Of a stretch of 38,396 nucleotides of DNA, positions 1 through 7,723 are shown in pieces. Every line of letters begins with the position of its first letter. The first letter of the stretch is position 1. Below the pieces are notes generated by a model, which saw only the letters and a list, made by a program, of their open reading frames with translations, searched no databases and was not told the DNA's origin. This DNA is from Dyadobacter soli (lineage in GTDB: Bacteria; Bacteroidota; Bacteroidia; Cytophagales; Spirosomataceae): NCBI RefSeq assembly GCF_900101885.1, contig NZ_FNAN01000036.1:1-38396 (forward strand), in the 5' to 3' direction. Made by a program: the position numbers and the translations under genes.

Positions 1-5
1 GTTGT

Positions 6-27
6 TAATGTAATGAACGATACAAAA
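6..27. promoter_or_regulatory. TetR operator site 1 (autoregulatory)
   Basis: A 22-bp imperfect palindrome with arms close to TTTTGTA and TACAAAA lies 5 bp before the TetR start codon. It matches the reverse complement of the near-perfect palindrome at 658-679 at 19 of 22 positions. The placement suggests that the repressor limits its own synthesis; this is inferred from position and sequence only. Confidence 0.65.
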
Positions 28-32
28 CAGCA

Positions 33-611
33 ATGGCCCGACCAAAAAAATTCGACGAAGCTGCCGGCTTGCAAAAAGCCATGAATGTCTTTTGGAAGAA
101 AGGTTATGCCGGTACGTCTATCTCCGACCTGACGACAAGTATGGAAATCAACGCGCCGAGCCTGTACGCGACCTACGGCGACAAGCATAAGTTGTTCGTT
201 TCCGCCCTGCAAACGTATTTGCAATCCCAGCACGAATGGATGCGCCAGGCGGTGTTGGAGCAAAAGCCGGTGCGGGAAATCATCCGGTATCTGCTGGCGA
301 CGCTGATTGACGCCACTTTGGAAGATCCTGAACGCCGTGGCTGCTTCATGGTCAACACGATAACGGAAATGGCCAACCAGGATACGCAGGTGTTCAGGAT
401 CGCTGCCGACAATGAAAATCAAATCCGCTCGATCCTGGCAGATCTGATCCGCAAGGGACAGACGTCCGGCGAGATCGCTTCGGAGAAAGATGCAGAAATA
501 CTGGCGAGTTTCCTTTTCATCAACTTCATGGGTATCCGGGTGATTGCCGCTACGAACAGCGATAAAAAACATCTCCACAGCGCTCTGGACGCCATTCTTT
601 CAGCCATCTAA
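33..611 (+). CDS. TetR/AcrR family transcriptional regulator
   Basis: A 192-residue protein of normal TetR length. The N-terminal DNA-binding domain (about residues 1-60) shows the family pattern of a helix-turn-helix followed by a conserved PSLYATYGDKHKLF stretch. The C-terminal half is a helical ligand-binding and dimerisation domain containing a GCFMVNTITEMA motif common in regulators that sit beside reductases. No strong ribosome-binding site precedes the ATG, which is usual in Bacteroidota. The gene sits 87 bp upstream of an SDR reductase on the same strand. Three copies of one palindrome, one before this gene and two before the SDR, are its probable operators. The ligand is unknown; an electrophile or carbonyl compound handled by the SDR is a reasonable guess. 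Confidence 0.93.
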   Translation: MARPKKFDEAAGLQKAMNVFWKKGYAGTSISDLTTSMEINAPSLYATYGDKHKLFVSALQTYLQSQHEWMRQAVLEQKPVREIIRYLLATLIDATLEDPERRGCFMVNTITEMANQDTQVFRIAADNENQIRSILADLIRKGQTSGEIASEKDAEILASFLFINFMGIRVIAATNSDKKHLHSALDAILSAI

Positions 612-624
612 AAAATTTTTTCAG

Positions 625-646
625 TTTTATAGTGATCGTTACAAAA
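625..646. promoter_or_regulatory. TetR operator site 2
   Basis: A 22-bp imperfect palindrome with arms TTTTATA and TACAAAA. It agrees with the reverse complement of site 3 at 19 of 22 positions. Its centre lies 33 bp (about three helical turns) from the centre of site 3, so two dimers could sit on the same DNA face upstream of the SDR gene. Confidence 0.62.
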
Positions 647-654
647 TAAGTGCG

Positions 655-679
655 TAGTTTTGTATCGATCATTACAAAA
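655..679 (+). promoter_or_regulatory. SDR promoter -7 element overlapping TetR operator site 3
   Basis: TAGTTTTG at 655-662 fits the Bacteroidota -7 consensus TAnnTTTG. It overlaps the near-perfect 22-bp palindrome at 658-679 (arms TTTTGTA and TACAAAA around an 8-bp centre). A repressor bound here would block RNA polymerase directly. No convincing -33 element was seen. Confidence 0.65.
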
Positions 680-698
680 CACATAAACAAACACGATC

Positions 699-1454
699 AT
701 GTCAAGATTAGCACATAAAACAGCAGTAGTTACAGGTGGTAACAGTGGAATTGGATTAGCCACGGTTCAGGCGTTTGTCGGGGAAGGTGCGGAAGTGATT
801 TTTACCGGCCGCAATGCCGATGCCAACCGGAAAGCCGTACAGACACTTGGAGGTAATGCGCACGGCATCGTGTCGGACGCAGGAAAATGGGAGGACATTC
901 AATCGCTCAAAGCGCAGGTTGAAGCGATCGCTCCGAAAGTGGATATTCTTTTTATCAATGCAGGCATCGCGCAGTTTGCGCCGGTGGATCAGGTGAGCGA
1001 GGATTTCTTCGATAAAATCCTGGATGTCAATTTCAAAGGCGCCTATTTTACGATCCAGGCATTGCTGCCGCTGGTGAATGACGGCGGGTCGATTATCCTA
1101 AACACGTCGATCAATGCGCACGTGGGTATGCCTGGCGCCAGCGTGTATGCGGCATCGAAAGCGGCGCTGCTCACACTCGCTAAAAACCTTTCGGCGGAGC
1201 TGGTTTCCAGAAAAATCCGTGTAAATGCCATTAGCCCGGGCCCGGTAGCTACCCCGCTGCATACGCCCGAGAAATTCGGTATCTCCGAGGACGACTTTAA
1301 ACAAATAGGAGAGAGCATTGCGGCCCAGATCCCGGCCGGACGTTTCGGCGCTCCCGAAGAGATCGCGAATGCGGCTGTGTACTTCGCTTCCGACGAGTCG
1401 CGGTTCCTGCTTGGTACCGAGTTGATCATCGATGGCGGTATGGCCACCCTCTGA
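699..1454 (+). CDS. SDR family NAD(P)-dependent oxidoreductase
   Basis: A 251-residue classical short-chain dehydrogenase/reductase, full length for the family. The Rossmann nucleotide-binding motif GGNSGIG is at about residues 13-19 and NAG at about 87-89. The catalytic set N111, S137, Y150 and K154 (YAASK) is intact, and the C-terminal IIDGG segment is present. It should reduce or oxidise a small alcohol or carbonyl with NAD(P)H in the cytoplasm; the substrate cannot be read from sequence. Transcription is probably controlled by the adjacent TetR protein through the palindromes just upstream. Its last 34 bp lie inside a direct repeat whose second copy, at 7690-7826, carries the tail of another SDR gene. 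Confidence 0.93.
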   Translation: MSRLAHKTAVVTGGNSGIGLATVQAFVGEGAEVIFTGRNADANRKAVQTLGGNAHGIVSDAGKWEDIQSLKAQVEAIAPKVDILFINAGIAQFAPVDQVSEDFFDKILDVNFKGAYFTIQALLPLVNDGGSIILNTSINAHVGMPGASVYAASKAALLTLAKNLSAELVSRKIRVNAISPGPVATPLHTPEKFGISEDDFKQIGESIAAQIPAGRFGAPEEIANAAVYFASDESRFLLGTELIIDGGMATL

Positions 1455-1557
1455 GGCAACTCATCGTTTTTTTAATGCTGAAATTCCGCTTGATCCCCAG
1501 CTTCTTCATTTTGGAGTCCAGGGTGGTCGGCGGAATTTTCAATATGGCGGCCGCGCC
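1421..1557. repeat. 137-bp direct repeat, copy A
   Basis: This stretch is about 91% identical, without gaps, to 7690-7826 (roughly 12 mismatches by eye). It contains the final codons of the intact SDR gene followed by an antisense fragment of a sigma-54 activator C-terminus. Copy B has the reverse situation: an SDR tail fragment next to an intact activator. The two copies flank a block of about 6.1 kb. Confidence 0.85.
1463..1557 (-). pseudogene. C-terminal remnant of a sigma-54-dependent activator
   Basis: Read on the minus strand, this fragment encodes AAILKIPPTTLDSKMKKLGI followed by KRNFSI. That nearly matches the Fis-type helix-turn-helix C-terminus of the intact activator at 7740-9671, but there is no upstream body and the normal stop codon is lost. 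It begins immediately after the stop codon of the response regulator at 1560 and converges on the SDR gene. It is a leftover of a gene whose 5' part was replaced or displaced by the block on its right. Confidence 0.8.
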
Positions 1558-1559
1558 CC

Positions 1560-2201
1560 TCACACCCAGCTCTGGTCCAATGCAAATCGTAACAAGCTGT
1601 TTTTACCTGTAAGGTTCAGCTTTTTGGCGATGTTCATCCGGTGGTTGGACACGGTTTTTTCACTGATAAAAAGTTCGTCCGCTATTTCCTTGCTGGATTT
1701 GTATTCCGAGATCATTTTCATAATGTGCGTTTCGGAAGGGGTGAGCAACGCTTTCAGGTCGTTTTTCGACTGTCGTTGCAGGGCCGATGTCTTTTTGAGG
1801 AGGTAGGCCGATATTTCGGGGCTTAGGTAAAGGTCGCCATCCCTGGCCTTGTAAATCGCGTGAACGATGTCCGAAACCGCGTTTTCTTTGAGCACGTAGC
1901 CCAGTACCCCTATTTCCAGTGCTTTTAGAAACGGCGCCTTTTCCTTGTGCATGGTGAGGATAATGATCGGAAGGTCCGGTTGGATCTGAAGCATTTTCTC
2001 GGCAGCTTCCAGTCCGGTCATACGCGGCATGTCGATGTCCAGCACGACGACATCCACGCTGTGCAACTGAAATGACAGCAGCGCTTCCTGTCCGTTTTTC
2101 GCACTGACGATCACTTTCAGATCGGCATCCATTTCGATCACCTCTTTGAGCCCTTTCAGAAATATGGGATGATCGTCGGCAATGAGCAGCCTGATTTCCA
2201 T
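1560..2201 (-). CDS. NarL/FixJ-type response regulator (REC-LuxR HTH)
   Basis: A 213-residue protein. The receiver domain occupies about residues 1-120, with the acidic pair D9/D10, phospho-acceptor D55 in the VVVLDIDMP segment, and a lysine near residue 105. A LuxR-type helix-turn-helix spans about residues 145-205 (LTPSE to SEKTVSNHRMNIAKKL). The ATG at 2201 was chosen because it starts the receiver domain and lies 2 bp after the histidine kinase stop; the open frame extends further upstream without homology. It is the output partner of the kinase at 2204-4060. Its stop codon lies 2 bp from the edge of direct repeat copy A, so the C-terminus ends at a rearrangement junction, although the length looks normal. 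Confidence 0.93.
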   Translation of the reverse strand: MEIRLLIADDHPIFLKGLKEVIEMDADLKVIVSAKNGQEALLSFQLHSVDVVVLDIDMPRMTGLEAAEKMLQIQPDLPIIILTMHKEKAPFLKALEIGVLGYVLKENAVSDIVHAIYKARDGDLYLSPEISAYLLKKTSALQRQSKNDLKALLTPSETHIMKMISEYKSSKEIADELFISEKTVSNHRMNIAKKLNLTGKNSLLRFALDQSWV

Positions 2202-2203
2202 GG

Positions 2204-4060
2204 TCAGAGGGGGATTTGAATAGTAATAATAGTACCGGACGGGTTGTTTCCCAGGATCTCGATCCGGCCGTTGAGGATATTGAGCCGCTCCCGGATTCCG
2301 ATCATTCCGAAACCTCCCTTTTCCATGGCGGCAGGGGCAATACCGACGCCGTTGTCTGCTATGCGTATTGTTATCATGGCATTTTCTGTACTTATCCGAA
2401 TTTGGGCGGCAGTTGCCTGCGCATGTTTGAGAATATTGTTGAAACACTCCTGGACGATCCTGAAAACATTCATCTCGTTGCTTTTGCTGAGCAAGTTATC
2501 AAAGTTCTGAATATCCGTTTCCACCTCGATCAGGCCTGTTTCTATGACATCTTCCAGTAAGCTATGGAGCGATTGCGTAATGCCCAGCAATTCCAGGTGC
2601 AGCGGACGCAGGTTATAGGAAATATTGCGGACCTCCTGAATGGCTTCCGTGACCATTTCCTCCAAATCTCTCAGCTGCTTGTCGTGCAGCTCAGGTTTCC
2701 CGGTGTCCCGTTTGATCATGAGTACTTTGTTTTTGACCATTCCCAAACTTTGCCCAAGACTGTCGTGCAGTTCCGCCGCCACCCGCTTGCGCTCGCTCTC
2801 CTGCGAACCGATCAGTTGTTGGGAAAAAAGCGTCGCCTGCGCCAGCGCCTCAGCCTGGGTCACTTCCTTCTCCCGTTTATACGTATTGAGCTTGTTGGCG
2901 AGTGCAAAGGAAAGGATAATGGCTTCCAGCGCCGAGCCGATCTGATAAGCGCCCTCCGTGAACCAGTTTTCCGGGAGCATAGCCATGTCTTTCATCATAA
3001 AAATAAAAATGCCGACCAGCAGTATCGTAAAACCCATCAGGTAATACCTGGCCGGCTTGAATCCCTGCCTTAGTACCACATAACCGGTGAGATTGGAGTA
3101 AATGAGGAAGAGGCCCACGGTAACCCAGTTTAGCTTAAAACCCAATAACAAATGACCGGAAAGTGAAAGCACAATGATTGAAACGCATGAAACGATGATC
3201 AGCAAGCCCAGTTTTTTCAACCGCGGACAGTAATAGCCGGTGTTTAAAAATGAATTGGTGAAAAGCAATGCGAATATGAATGCGAGACTACCGGTATAAT
3301 TGGAATGATTGGCCTGAGGGAAATGCGGGACGATGAATTGTAAAAAATGACCTTTGATATAGCTGATGTTTAATGCTACAAAGAAAATATAAAACACATA
3401 GTACAGGTAAGTGCGCTCCCGTATTGAAATGAATACGAACAGGTTGTAAATAATCAGCGCGGCGATCAACCCGAAGTAGAACCCGTGGGCGATGTCATTT
3501 TCCTGGCTGTTTTCATAGATGTGTTGAAGGGTTGAAATTTCCAGCGGTATGCGTATGATGGAGTTGCTGCGCACGCGCAGGTAAATGGTTGCTGTGTCCT
3601 GTGTAACCAAATGGAGCGGCAGAATTGTCTGATTGACGAGGACCGGCCGGTCATGATAAGGCAATGCAGAACCGACTTCCGCAATGCCGACTTCTTTTCT
3701 GTCATAGCTGGGCCAGGTCACTGTAAAAAGGTCGACTTGTTTCAGAAATGGTGCCCTGACATGCAGAAACCACTCTTGCTGCGTTTTGCTGACTATGCGC
3801 AATTTCAGCCAGAAAGTGGAAGCTCTGGGACCTACGTTCAGGGTAGGCTGGGTAATGGGCCGAAAGGCTTCCGGGGTGTTTTCAACATCGTCTATGCGTA
3901 ATGCGTTGGCAGAATCTTCCAGTACCAGCACGTTTCGGCCGACAATGTAGTTGGAATGCCCGTAATCCAGCTGGATCACGGGCGGTTCCGTTGCCTGGCC
4001 CATTACGGCCAACGAAGACAGCAAATATAAAATGACTACGAATCGACGGGCCGGTAGCAT
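2204..4060 (-). CDS. 7TMR-DISM sensor histidine kinase
   Basis: A 618-residue membrane kinase. A signal peptide at about residues 1-22 is followed by a periplasmic 7TMR-DISM extracellular domain (about 30-180) and seven transmembrane segments (about 190-400, containing a YLYYVFYIFFVALN-type helix). Next come a short coiled coil, a HisKA_3 phospho-acceptor segment (ERKRVAAELHDSLGQSLG, His near residue 432) and a HATPase domain with its N box, DNGVGI and GGFGMIGIRER glycine boxes. DISM sensors of this type are thought to detect carbohydrates or other small ligands. Its start overlaps the glycosyltransferase stop by one base (TAATG), and the response regulator follows after 2 bp, so the three genes are probably translationally coupled. 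Confidence 0.94.
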   Translation of the reverse strand: MLPARRFVVILYLLSSLAVMGQATEPPVIQLDYGHSNYIVGRNVLVLEDSANALRIDDVENTPEAFRPITQPTLNVGPRASTFWLKLRIVSKTQQEWFLHVRAPFLKQVDLFTVTWPSYDRKEVGIAEVGSALPYHDRPVLVNQTILPLHLVTQDTATIYLRVRSNSIIRIPLEISTLQHIYENSQENDIAHGFYFGLIAALIIYNLFVFISIRERTYLYYVFYIFFVALNISYIKGHFLQFIVPHFPQANHSNYTGSLAFIFALLFTNSFLNTGYYCPRLKKLGLLIIVSCVSIIVLSLSGHLLLGFKLNWVTVGLFLIYSNLTGYVVLRQGFKPARYYLMGFTILLVGIFIFMMKDMAMLPENWFTEGAYQIGSALEAIILSFALANKLNTYKREKEVTQAEALAQATLFSQQLIGSQESERKRVAAELHDSLGQSLGMVKNKVLMIKRDTGKPELHDKQLRDLEEMVTEAIQEVRNISYNLRPLHLELLGITQSLHSLLEDVIETGLIEVETDIQNFDNLLSKSNEMNVFRIVQECFNNILKHAQATAAQIRISTENAMITIRIADNGVGIAPAAMEKGGFGMIGIRERLNILNGRIEILGNNPSGTIITIQIPL

Positions 4061-5361
4061 TATATCAGTTCAGGTGTTTTGATATCGAGAAGGTCATCAA
4101 TGTATTGTGTACAAAGCGAATGAGGATTGTAATCTTTGAATTCCCGGCTGAGTTTTTTTACATTGTTTTGATACATCCCGTCGGCCAGCACTTTTTCCAC
4201 GCCTGCCCTGATTTGCGCAGGTGTAGGGAATTCAGTTTTAAGGTCGATCCCGAGCCTGAAATAACCGATCCTTGCATTGATTTCGTTTTTGCCTTCGTGG
4301 ATACCGGCGGCAACGAGCGGCAGCTGATTTTGAATGCCCAGCATTACACCGCCATATCCGCCGTTGGTGACGTACACATTACAATGCGGCATAATGTCAT
4401 TGAAAGGAATAAAGTCGCGGATGACGATGTTCTCCTGCGGATACCGCGCCTGCAACTCCGCCGTCCCCGTCCCGCCCGTCGTGGCAATCACCAGCACGGG
4501 CGTGTCTTTGAATGCTTCGAGCGTTGGGACGAGAATTTTCTCGGGATCTTTTTCCATTGTACCCTGTGTAACCAGGATTGCCTTTTCATATTTCCCGAGT
4601 TGCTCCCCAAGATCGGTTAGGCTTTTGCTACCTTTTGTGAAGGGCAGCAATGGCCCCACGAACCGCACCTTTTTGCTCAGATCGGAGCGGTGGTACTCGA
4701 AGCCGGGCGTGCCGCTCTGGAGAATGAGGTCCGTTGTTTTGCCCAGCACATCAAAAATGTTGCCCTTCACCGGAGTCAGTCCATGCTCGCGGAAAAGCTT
4801 TGCGAACAGGTTCGCGGCCTCCCTGAATATGACCTTGTCGGCGAAAAGACGCAGCAGGTCCTGTTTTCTCCGCCCCAAAAAACTGGTGGAAGGCGTCATG
4901 GCCAGGCCGGTAGGAGGCAGGTCCCGGGAAGTTTCGATAAGCGGGAGAACGCCTACCGATACTACTTTTTTGTTCAGTTTTTCCTTCACGAACGGCATGC
5001 CTGTAAATGCAATGTCGCTGACAAGCACATCGAATGACCAGGACTCGTTGATCTCCCGGATATCCTCATAGAACTCCGTTGACCTTAATATGAATGCGGT
5101 CTTCAGGTCATATTTCAGTTTGCCGATAGCACCGGGGATTTTGTCGCGCTCGGGGAAAAGGATGTGTACATTGTGCTGGTTAAAATCAAGCGCCTTTTTG
5201 AAGGGATAGTAGGGAATGCCGAGGCGGTCAATTTTGTCCTTGAAGATGCTTCCCGAATACCATCTCACATCGTGACCAAGCGATTTCAGGTGCATAGCGA
5301 TGCCCGTCAGGGGATTGAAATGGCCTTCGTAGGGCATATTGGCAAATAGTATTTTTTTCAT
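4060..5361 (-). CDS. GT1-family (UDP-glycosyltransferase-like) glycosyltransferase
   Basis: A 433-residue protein with the two-Rossmann GT-B layout. The N-terminal MPYEGHFNPLTGIA motif is the acceptor-side signature of MGT/UGT-like enzymes. The C-terminal donor-binding region contains HCNVYVTNGGYGGVMLGI, then PLVAAGIHEGKNEINARI, equivalent to the plant/macrolide GT signature. It should move a sugar from a nucleotide sugar to a small hydrophobic acceptor such as a polyketide, flavonoid or lipid, in the cytoplasm. It lies between a lipoprotein gene and a two-component pair on the same strand, so glycosylation may be part of that sensory response. The acceptor is unknown. Confidence 0.9.
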   Translation of the reverse strand: MKKILFANMPYEGHFNPLTGIAMHLKSLGHDVRWYSGSIFKDKIDRLGIPYYPFKKALDFNQHNVHILFPERDKIPGAIGKLKYDLKTAFILRSTEFYEDIREINESWSFDVLVSDIAFTGMPFVKEKLNKKVVSVGVLPLIETSRDLPPTGLAMTPSTSFLGRRKQDLLRLFADKVIFREAANLFAKLFREHGLTPVKGNIFDVLGKTTDLILQSGTPGFEYHRSDLSKKVRFVGPLLPFTKGSKSLTDLGEQLGKYEKAILVTQGTMEKDPEKILVPTLEAFKDTPVLVIATTGGTGTAELQARYPQENIVIRDFIPFNDIMPHCNVYVTNGGYGGVMLGIQNQLPLVAAGIHEGKNEINARIGYFRLGIDLKTEFPTPAQIRAGVEKVLADGMYQNNVKKLSREFKDYNPHSLCTQYIDDLLDIKTPELI

Positions 5362-5417
5362 GACTAACAGGTTTTGGATTGGTGTTTAAATAAATGCTCA
5401 TGTATGTTACGGGACGC

Positions 5418-6662
5418 TCACAGCTGCCCGACGCGTTTGACCCGGAAAGCCCCTCTGACAGACGCAGTGCCTATCGAAATGGGCTGGGTAGCCGTATTCA
5501 GCCATCCGGCCGGTTGCACGACGAACGTGCCTGTCACCCACTGCTCGTTGGACTGATCTACCTTTACGGACCCGCCGCTGACGGTCGATGCTTTGCCGTA
5601 GATATGCTGATATACCAGTTTTGGTTTGTTAAGGTTGAAAGCTACGTCGGCGCTTTTTGTCCAGTAAAATGTGCCGGAAGGAGCGCCTTTCCAGCTGACG
5701 GAAGCAGTTTCGGTACCATCCTTGCCAACCACCATATACCGCCCGCCGGTGCCGTTCACGCCCGCGGGATAGGTATGCCACGCACCGTTATCAACCTGTA
5801 CAGAGAGGCCCTCGGGTGCCACGAAAATGTTACTCACCAAACGGAGGTCTTTAAATTCCTGCCCGTCGATCTTTGTGGTTTTGTTGAGGATTAAAGTCAC
5901 CGCAGCGGGGTTAAGGGCCGGTATGGCCTGAGGTGCGGAATAGTCTGCCACATTGTTGTTGCCCTTTAAGGTCCCCTCGCCGCTTAAAACCCATTTGTCG
6001 ATAAATGCAGGCGGAAGAGGCTGCGGAAGTACCACGGGCATGCCCCCGAACGCTACCGGTGTCTCGGCAATGTAAGTGGTGGTGAGGCGCACGTTTTCCC
6101 CCGGATTCAGAAAGACGGTGGCCGGATCTATCTGAAGTGTACGAAACATTGCCCAGTCGCTGAAATGCATGGTTTCTATGGATAGCGTGCGGGCCGTTGT
6201 ATCGAGACTTTTGATGGCAGGGGACATCCAGACCCCTTTTTCATTCTGATACGCTATACGCATCAATGCGGGTGCGGTCCCTTTAAGGTCCTTTTCGTCG
6301 TACCGGAATGTGACTATGGCAGGTTTCGTAAAATTGACACCATGTGGGAGCAACCGAAATGCCTGACCGGAGCCGGAGGGACAGTGATTGGAAACTCCCT
6401 GAACTGAAAATGTTTGGTCGGCACTCAAAGCACCGGAGGGGATTACCACGCTGACGCGGTTGTCGGGCGAGGCAATCACACCCCCGGAAGGCCCGATTTG
6501 CAAGGTGGTGACCGCCCCTTCTGAAATGCCGATGGGTGTGACGGCCCCGGCCGACTGCCCGGAAGGTTCCGGTCCGGGAGTAGCGGAGTCTTTGTCTGTT
6601 TCGCAGGACAGGATCAGGACGGCCAGCGATAACCGCAGGACAGATTGGAAAAATGTTTTCAT
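5418..6662 (-). CDS. Surface lipoprotein with ZU5-like domain
   Basis: A 414-residue protein when started at the ATG at 6662, which gives a clean lipoprotein signal peptide ending LAVLILSC, with the cysteine near residue 20. An in-frame upstream extension to 6713 would spoil the signal and overlaps the promoter. Residues about 50-140 resemble a ZU5 domain (GGVIASPDNRVSVVIPSGAL onward). The rest looks like beta-sandwich modules with no recognised catalytic motif. It is probably anchored in the outer membrane or periplasm. It lies 56 bp upstream of the glycosyltransferase on the same strand and may be the first gene of that operon. A 10-bp perfect inverted repeat in its leader suggests regulation. 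Function unknown. Confidence 0.82.
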   Translation of the reverse strand: MKTFFQSVLRLSLAVLILSCETDKDSATPGPEPSGQSAGAVTPIGISEGAVTTLQIGPSGGVIASPDNRVSVVIPSGALSADQTFSVQGVSNHCPSGSGQAFRLLPHGVNFTKPAIVTFRYDEKDLKGTAPALMRIAYQNEKGVWMSPAIKSLDTTARTLSIETMHFSDWAMFRTLQIDPATVFLNPGENVRLTTTYIAETPVAFGGMPVVLPQPLPPAFIDKWVLSGEGTLKGNNNVADYSAPQAIPALNPAAVTLILNKTTKIDGQEFKDLRLVSNIFVAPEGLSVQVDNGAWHTYPAGVNGTGGRYMVVGKDGTETASVSWKGAPSGTFYWTKSADVAFNLNKPKLVYQHIYGKASTVSGGSVKVDQSNEQWVTGTFVVQPAGWLNTATQPISIGTASVRGAFRVKRVGQL

Positions 6663-6671
6663 AGCTGATAG

Positions 6672-6720
6672 ATTTTGTGATTTAAGATGAATGTCTTTGT
6701 CTTTCGACATCACAAAATTA
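6672..6720 (-). promoter_or_regulatory. Lipoprotein promoter -7 element with 10-bp inverted repeat
   Basis: On the minus strand TAATTTTG (plus-strand 6713-6720) fits the TAnnTTTG -7 element. A perfect inverted repeat ATTTTGTGAT (6672-6681) and ATCACAAAAT (6709-6718), with a 27-nt spacer, has one arm on the -7 element and the other 9 bp from the start codon. This could be an operator with two half-sites or a leader stem-loop. Confidence 0.5.
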
Positions 6721-6844
6721 CCGGCCCCAATACCTGCATAAAATGAAGGCTACCACCCATTTTCATAGGTAGTACTGCTCATATTGTCGGTTGCCAAGAG
6801 GCCGCGGCGATGTATCCGCATCAAAAAATATCGGGAAAAAATGG

Positions 6845-6887
6845 CAACCATTTGGTTGTTTTTCTATATTTGTCAACCAAATGGTTG
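6845..6887 (+). promoter_or_regulatory. ArsR-type promoter with two mirrored operators
   Basis: CAACCATTTGGTTG (6845-6858) and CAACCAAATGGTTG (6874-6887) are each palindromic and are exact reverse complements of each other. Their centres are 29 bp apart. Between them TATATTTG (6865-6872) fits the -7 consensus. The site lies immediately upstream of the ArsR-type gene at 6892, as expected for an autoregulated repressor. It also argues that translation starts downstream of 6887. Confidence 0.72.
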
Positions 6888-6891
6888 TCTT

Positions 6892-7212
6892 GTGATAGAA
6901 AGAAGAGATGTTTTCCAGGCCATAGCCGATCCTACCCGCAGGATGATTATCCATAAATTGTCCCAGGGGCCCCTTAATATCACCCAGATTGGGGAGGATT
7001 TCGGTATCAGCAAACAGGCCATTGCCAAACACATTAAGATCCTTCACGAATGCGGATTGATCATCATGAGCCAGAAAGGCCGTCAGCAGGTGTGCGAAGC
7101 GCGCCTGGACGAGCTCGATCAGGTTACAGACTGGGTCACTGAGTCGCGCAAACTGTGGAACAACCGCTTTGAAAAACTCGAAGCATTCCTTAACAACACG
7201 CAAAAACAATAG
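6892..7212 (+). CDS. ArsR/SmtB-type winged-helix transcriptional regulator
   Basis: A 106-residue protein when started at GTG 6892, the usual size for this family. The open frame reaches back to 6784, but that would place the promoter and operators inside the coding region. The typical opening RDVFQAIADPTRRMIIHKLS is followed by the winged helix with recognition segment ISKQAIAKHIKIL. No metal-binding cysteine motif is visible, so it belongs to the subgroup paired with SRPBCC/AHSA1 proteins rather than a metal sensor. The next gene starts 2 bp after its stop and is such a protein. Probably represses its own two-gene operon. Confidence 0.9.
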   Translation: MIERRDVFQAIADPTRRMIIHKLSQGPLNITQIGEDFGISKQAIAKHIKILHECGLIIMSQKGRQQVCEARLDELDQVTDWVTESRKLWNNRFEKLEAFLNNTQKQ

Positions 7213-7214
7213 CT

Positions 7215-7694
7215 ATGAACACCGAAAGAAAGCAGCTTTTTATCACCCACTTTTTCGACGCGCCTGTCGAGGCCGTTTTCCAGGCCTGGACCGATCCTGA
7301 GCAGTTAAAGCACTGGTATGCACCCGATGGTTGCAGCATTGCATTCAAGTCCATTCATGTCGCTGTCGGCGGCAGCTATCATTCCTGCATCACCGACCCG
7401 GTACACGGCGAGTGCTGGGTGAAGGGAACTTACCTGGAAGTGGTACCAAACCGAAGGCTTGTTTTTACGATGATTATGTCAGATGCGGCGGGCAATTCGG
7501 TTAGCTCGGTTGAAGCAGGAAAAGACAAGGACTGGCCCGAGCATCAGACGACAACGGTTACTTTTGAAACCGTAGACACCAGAACCAGGGTGTCTATCTA
7601 TCAGACCGTATCCGAAGAGGAGGCCAAAAAAACAGGCGCCTATCAGGGATGGGTCAAAATGCTCGGCAGACTTTCATCGATGCTACCGGGTTGA
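7215..7694 (+). CDS. SRPBCC (AHSA1-like) domain protein
   Basis: A 159-residue START/Bet v1-fold protein with the family opening HFFDAPVEAVFQAWTDPEQL and a late TVTFE strand, followed by a C-terminal helix with GWVKMLGRL. Proteins of this family bind hydrophobic ligands in a deep cavity and are often co-encoded with ArsR regulators, as here (2-bp spacing). The final codons run into direct repeat copy B, and the stop codon TGA (7692-7694) is supplied by the SDR remnant. The natural C-terminus may therefore have been altered by a few residues at the rearrangement junction. Confidence 0.88.
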   Translation: MNTERKQLFITHFFDAPVEAVFQAWTDPEQLKHWYAPDGCSIAFKSIHVAVGGSYHSCITDPVHGECWVKGTYLEVVPNRRLVFTMIMSDAAGNSVSSVEAGKDKDWPEHQTTTVTFETVDTRTRVSIYQTVSEEEAKKTGAYQGWVKMLGRLSSMLPG

Positions 7695-7723
7695 TCATCG
7701 ATGGCGGTATGGCCAAGCTCTGA
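7682..7723 (+). pseudogene. C-terminal remnant of an SDR gene
   Basis: In the frame ending at TGA 7721-7723 this encodes ATGLIIDGGMAKL, the typical SDR C-terminal segment. It is nearly the same as the GTELIIDGGMATL end of the intact SDR at 699-1454. No SDR body precedes it; the SRPBCC gene runs into it in another frame. Together with the activator remnant at 1463-1557 it marks the two edges of a rearranged block. Confidence 0.75.

Noticed and set aside
610..621. A6T6 run after the TetR gene as a terminator
   Set aside because: It has no GC stem. It is more likely bent DNA in the SDR promoter region.
4105..5071. Open frames of 171 and 245 codons opposite the glycosyltransferase
   Set aside because: They are antisense to a gene with clear motifs and show no signal or domain of their own.
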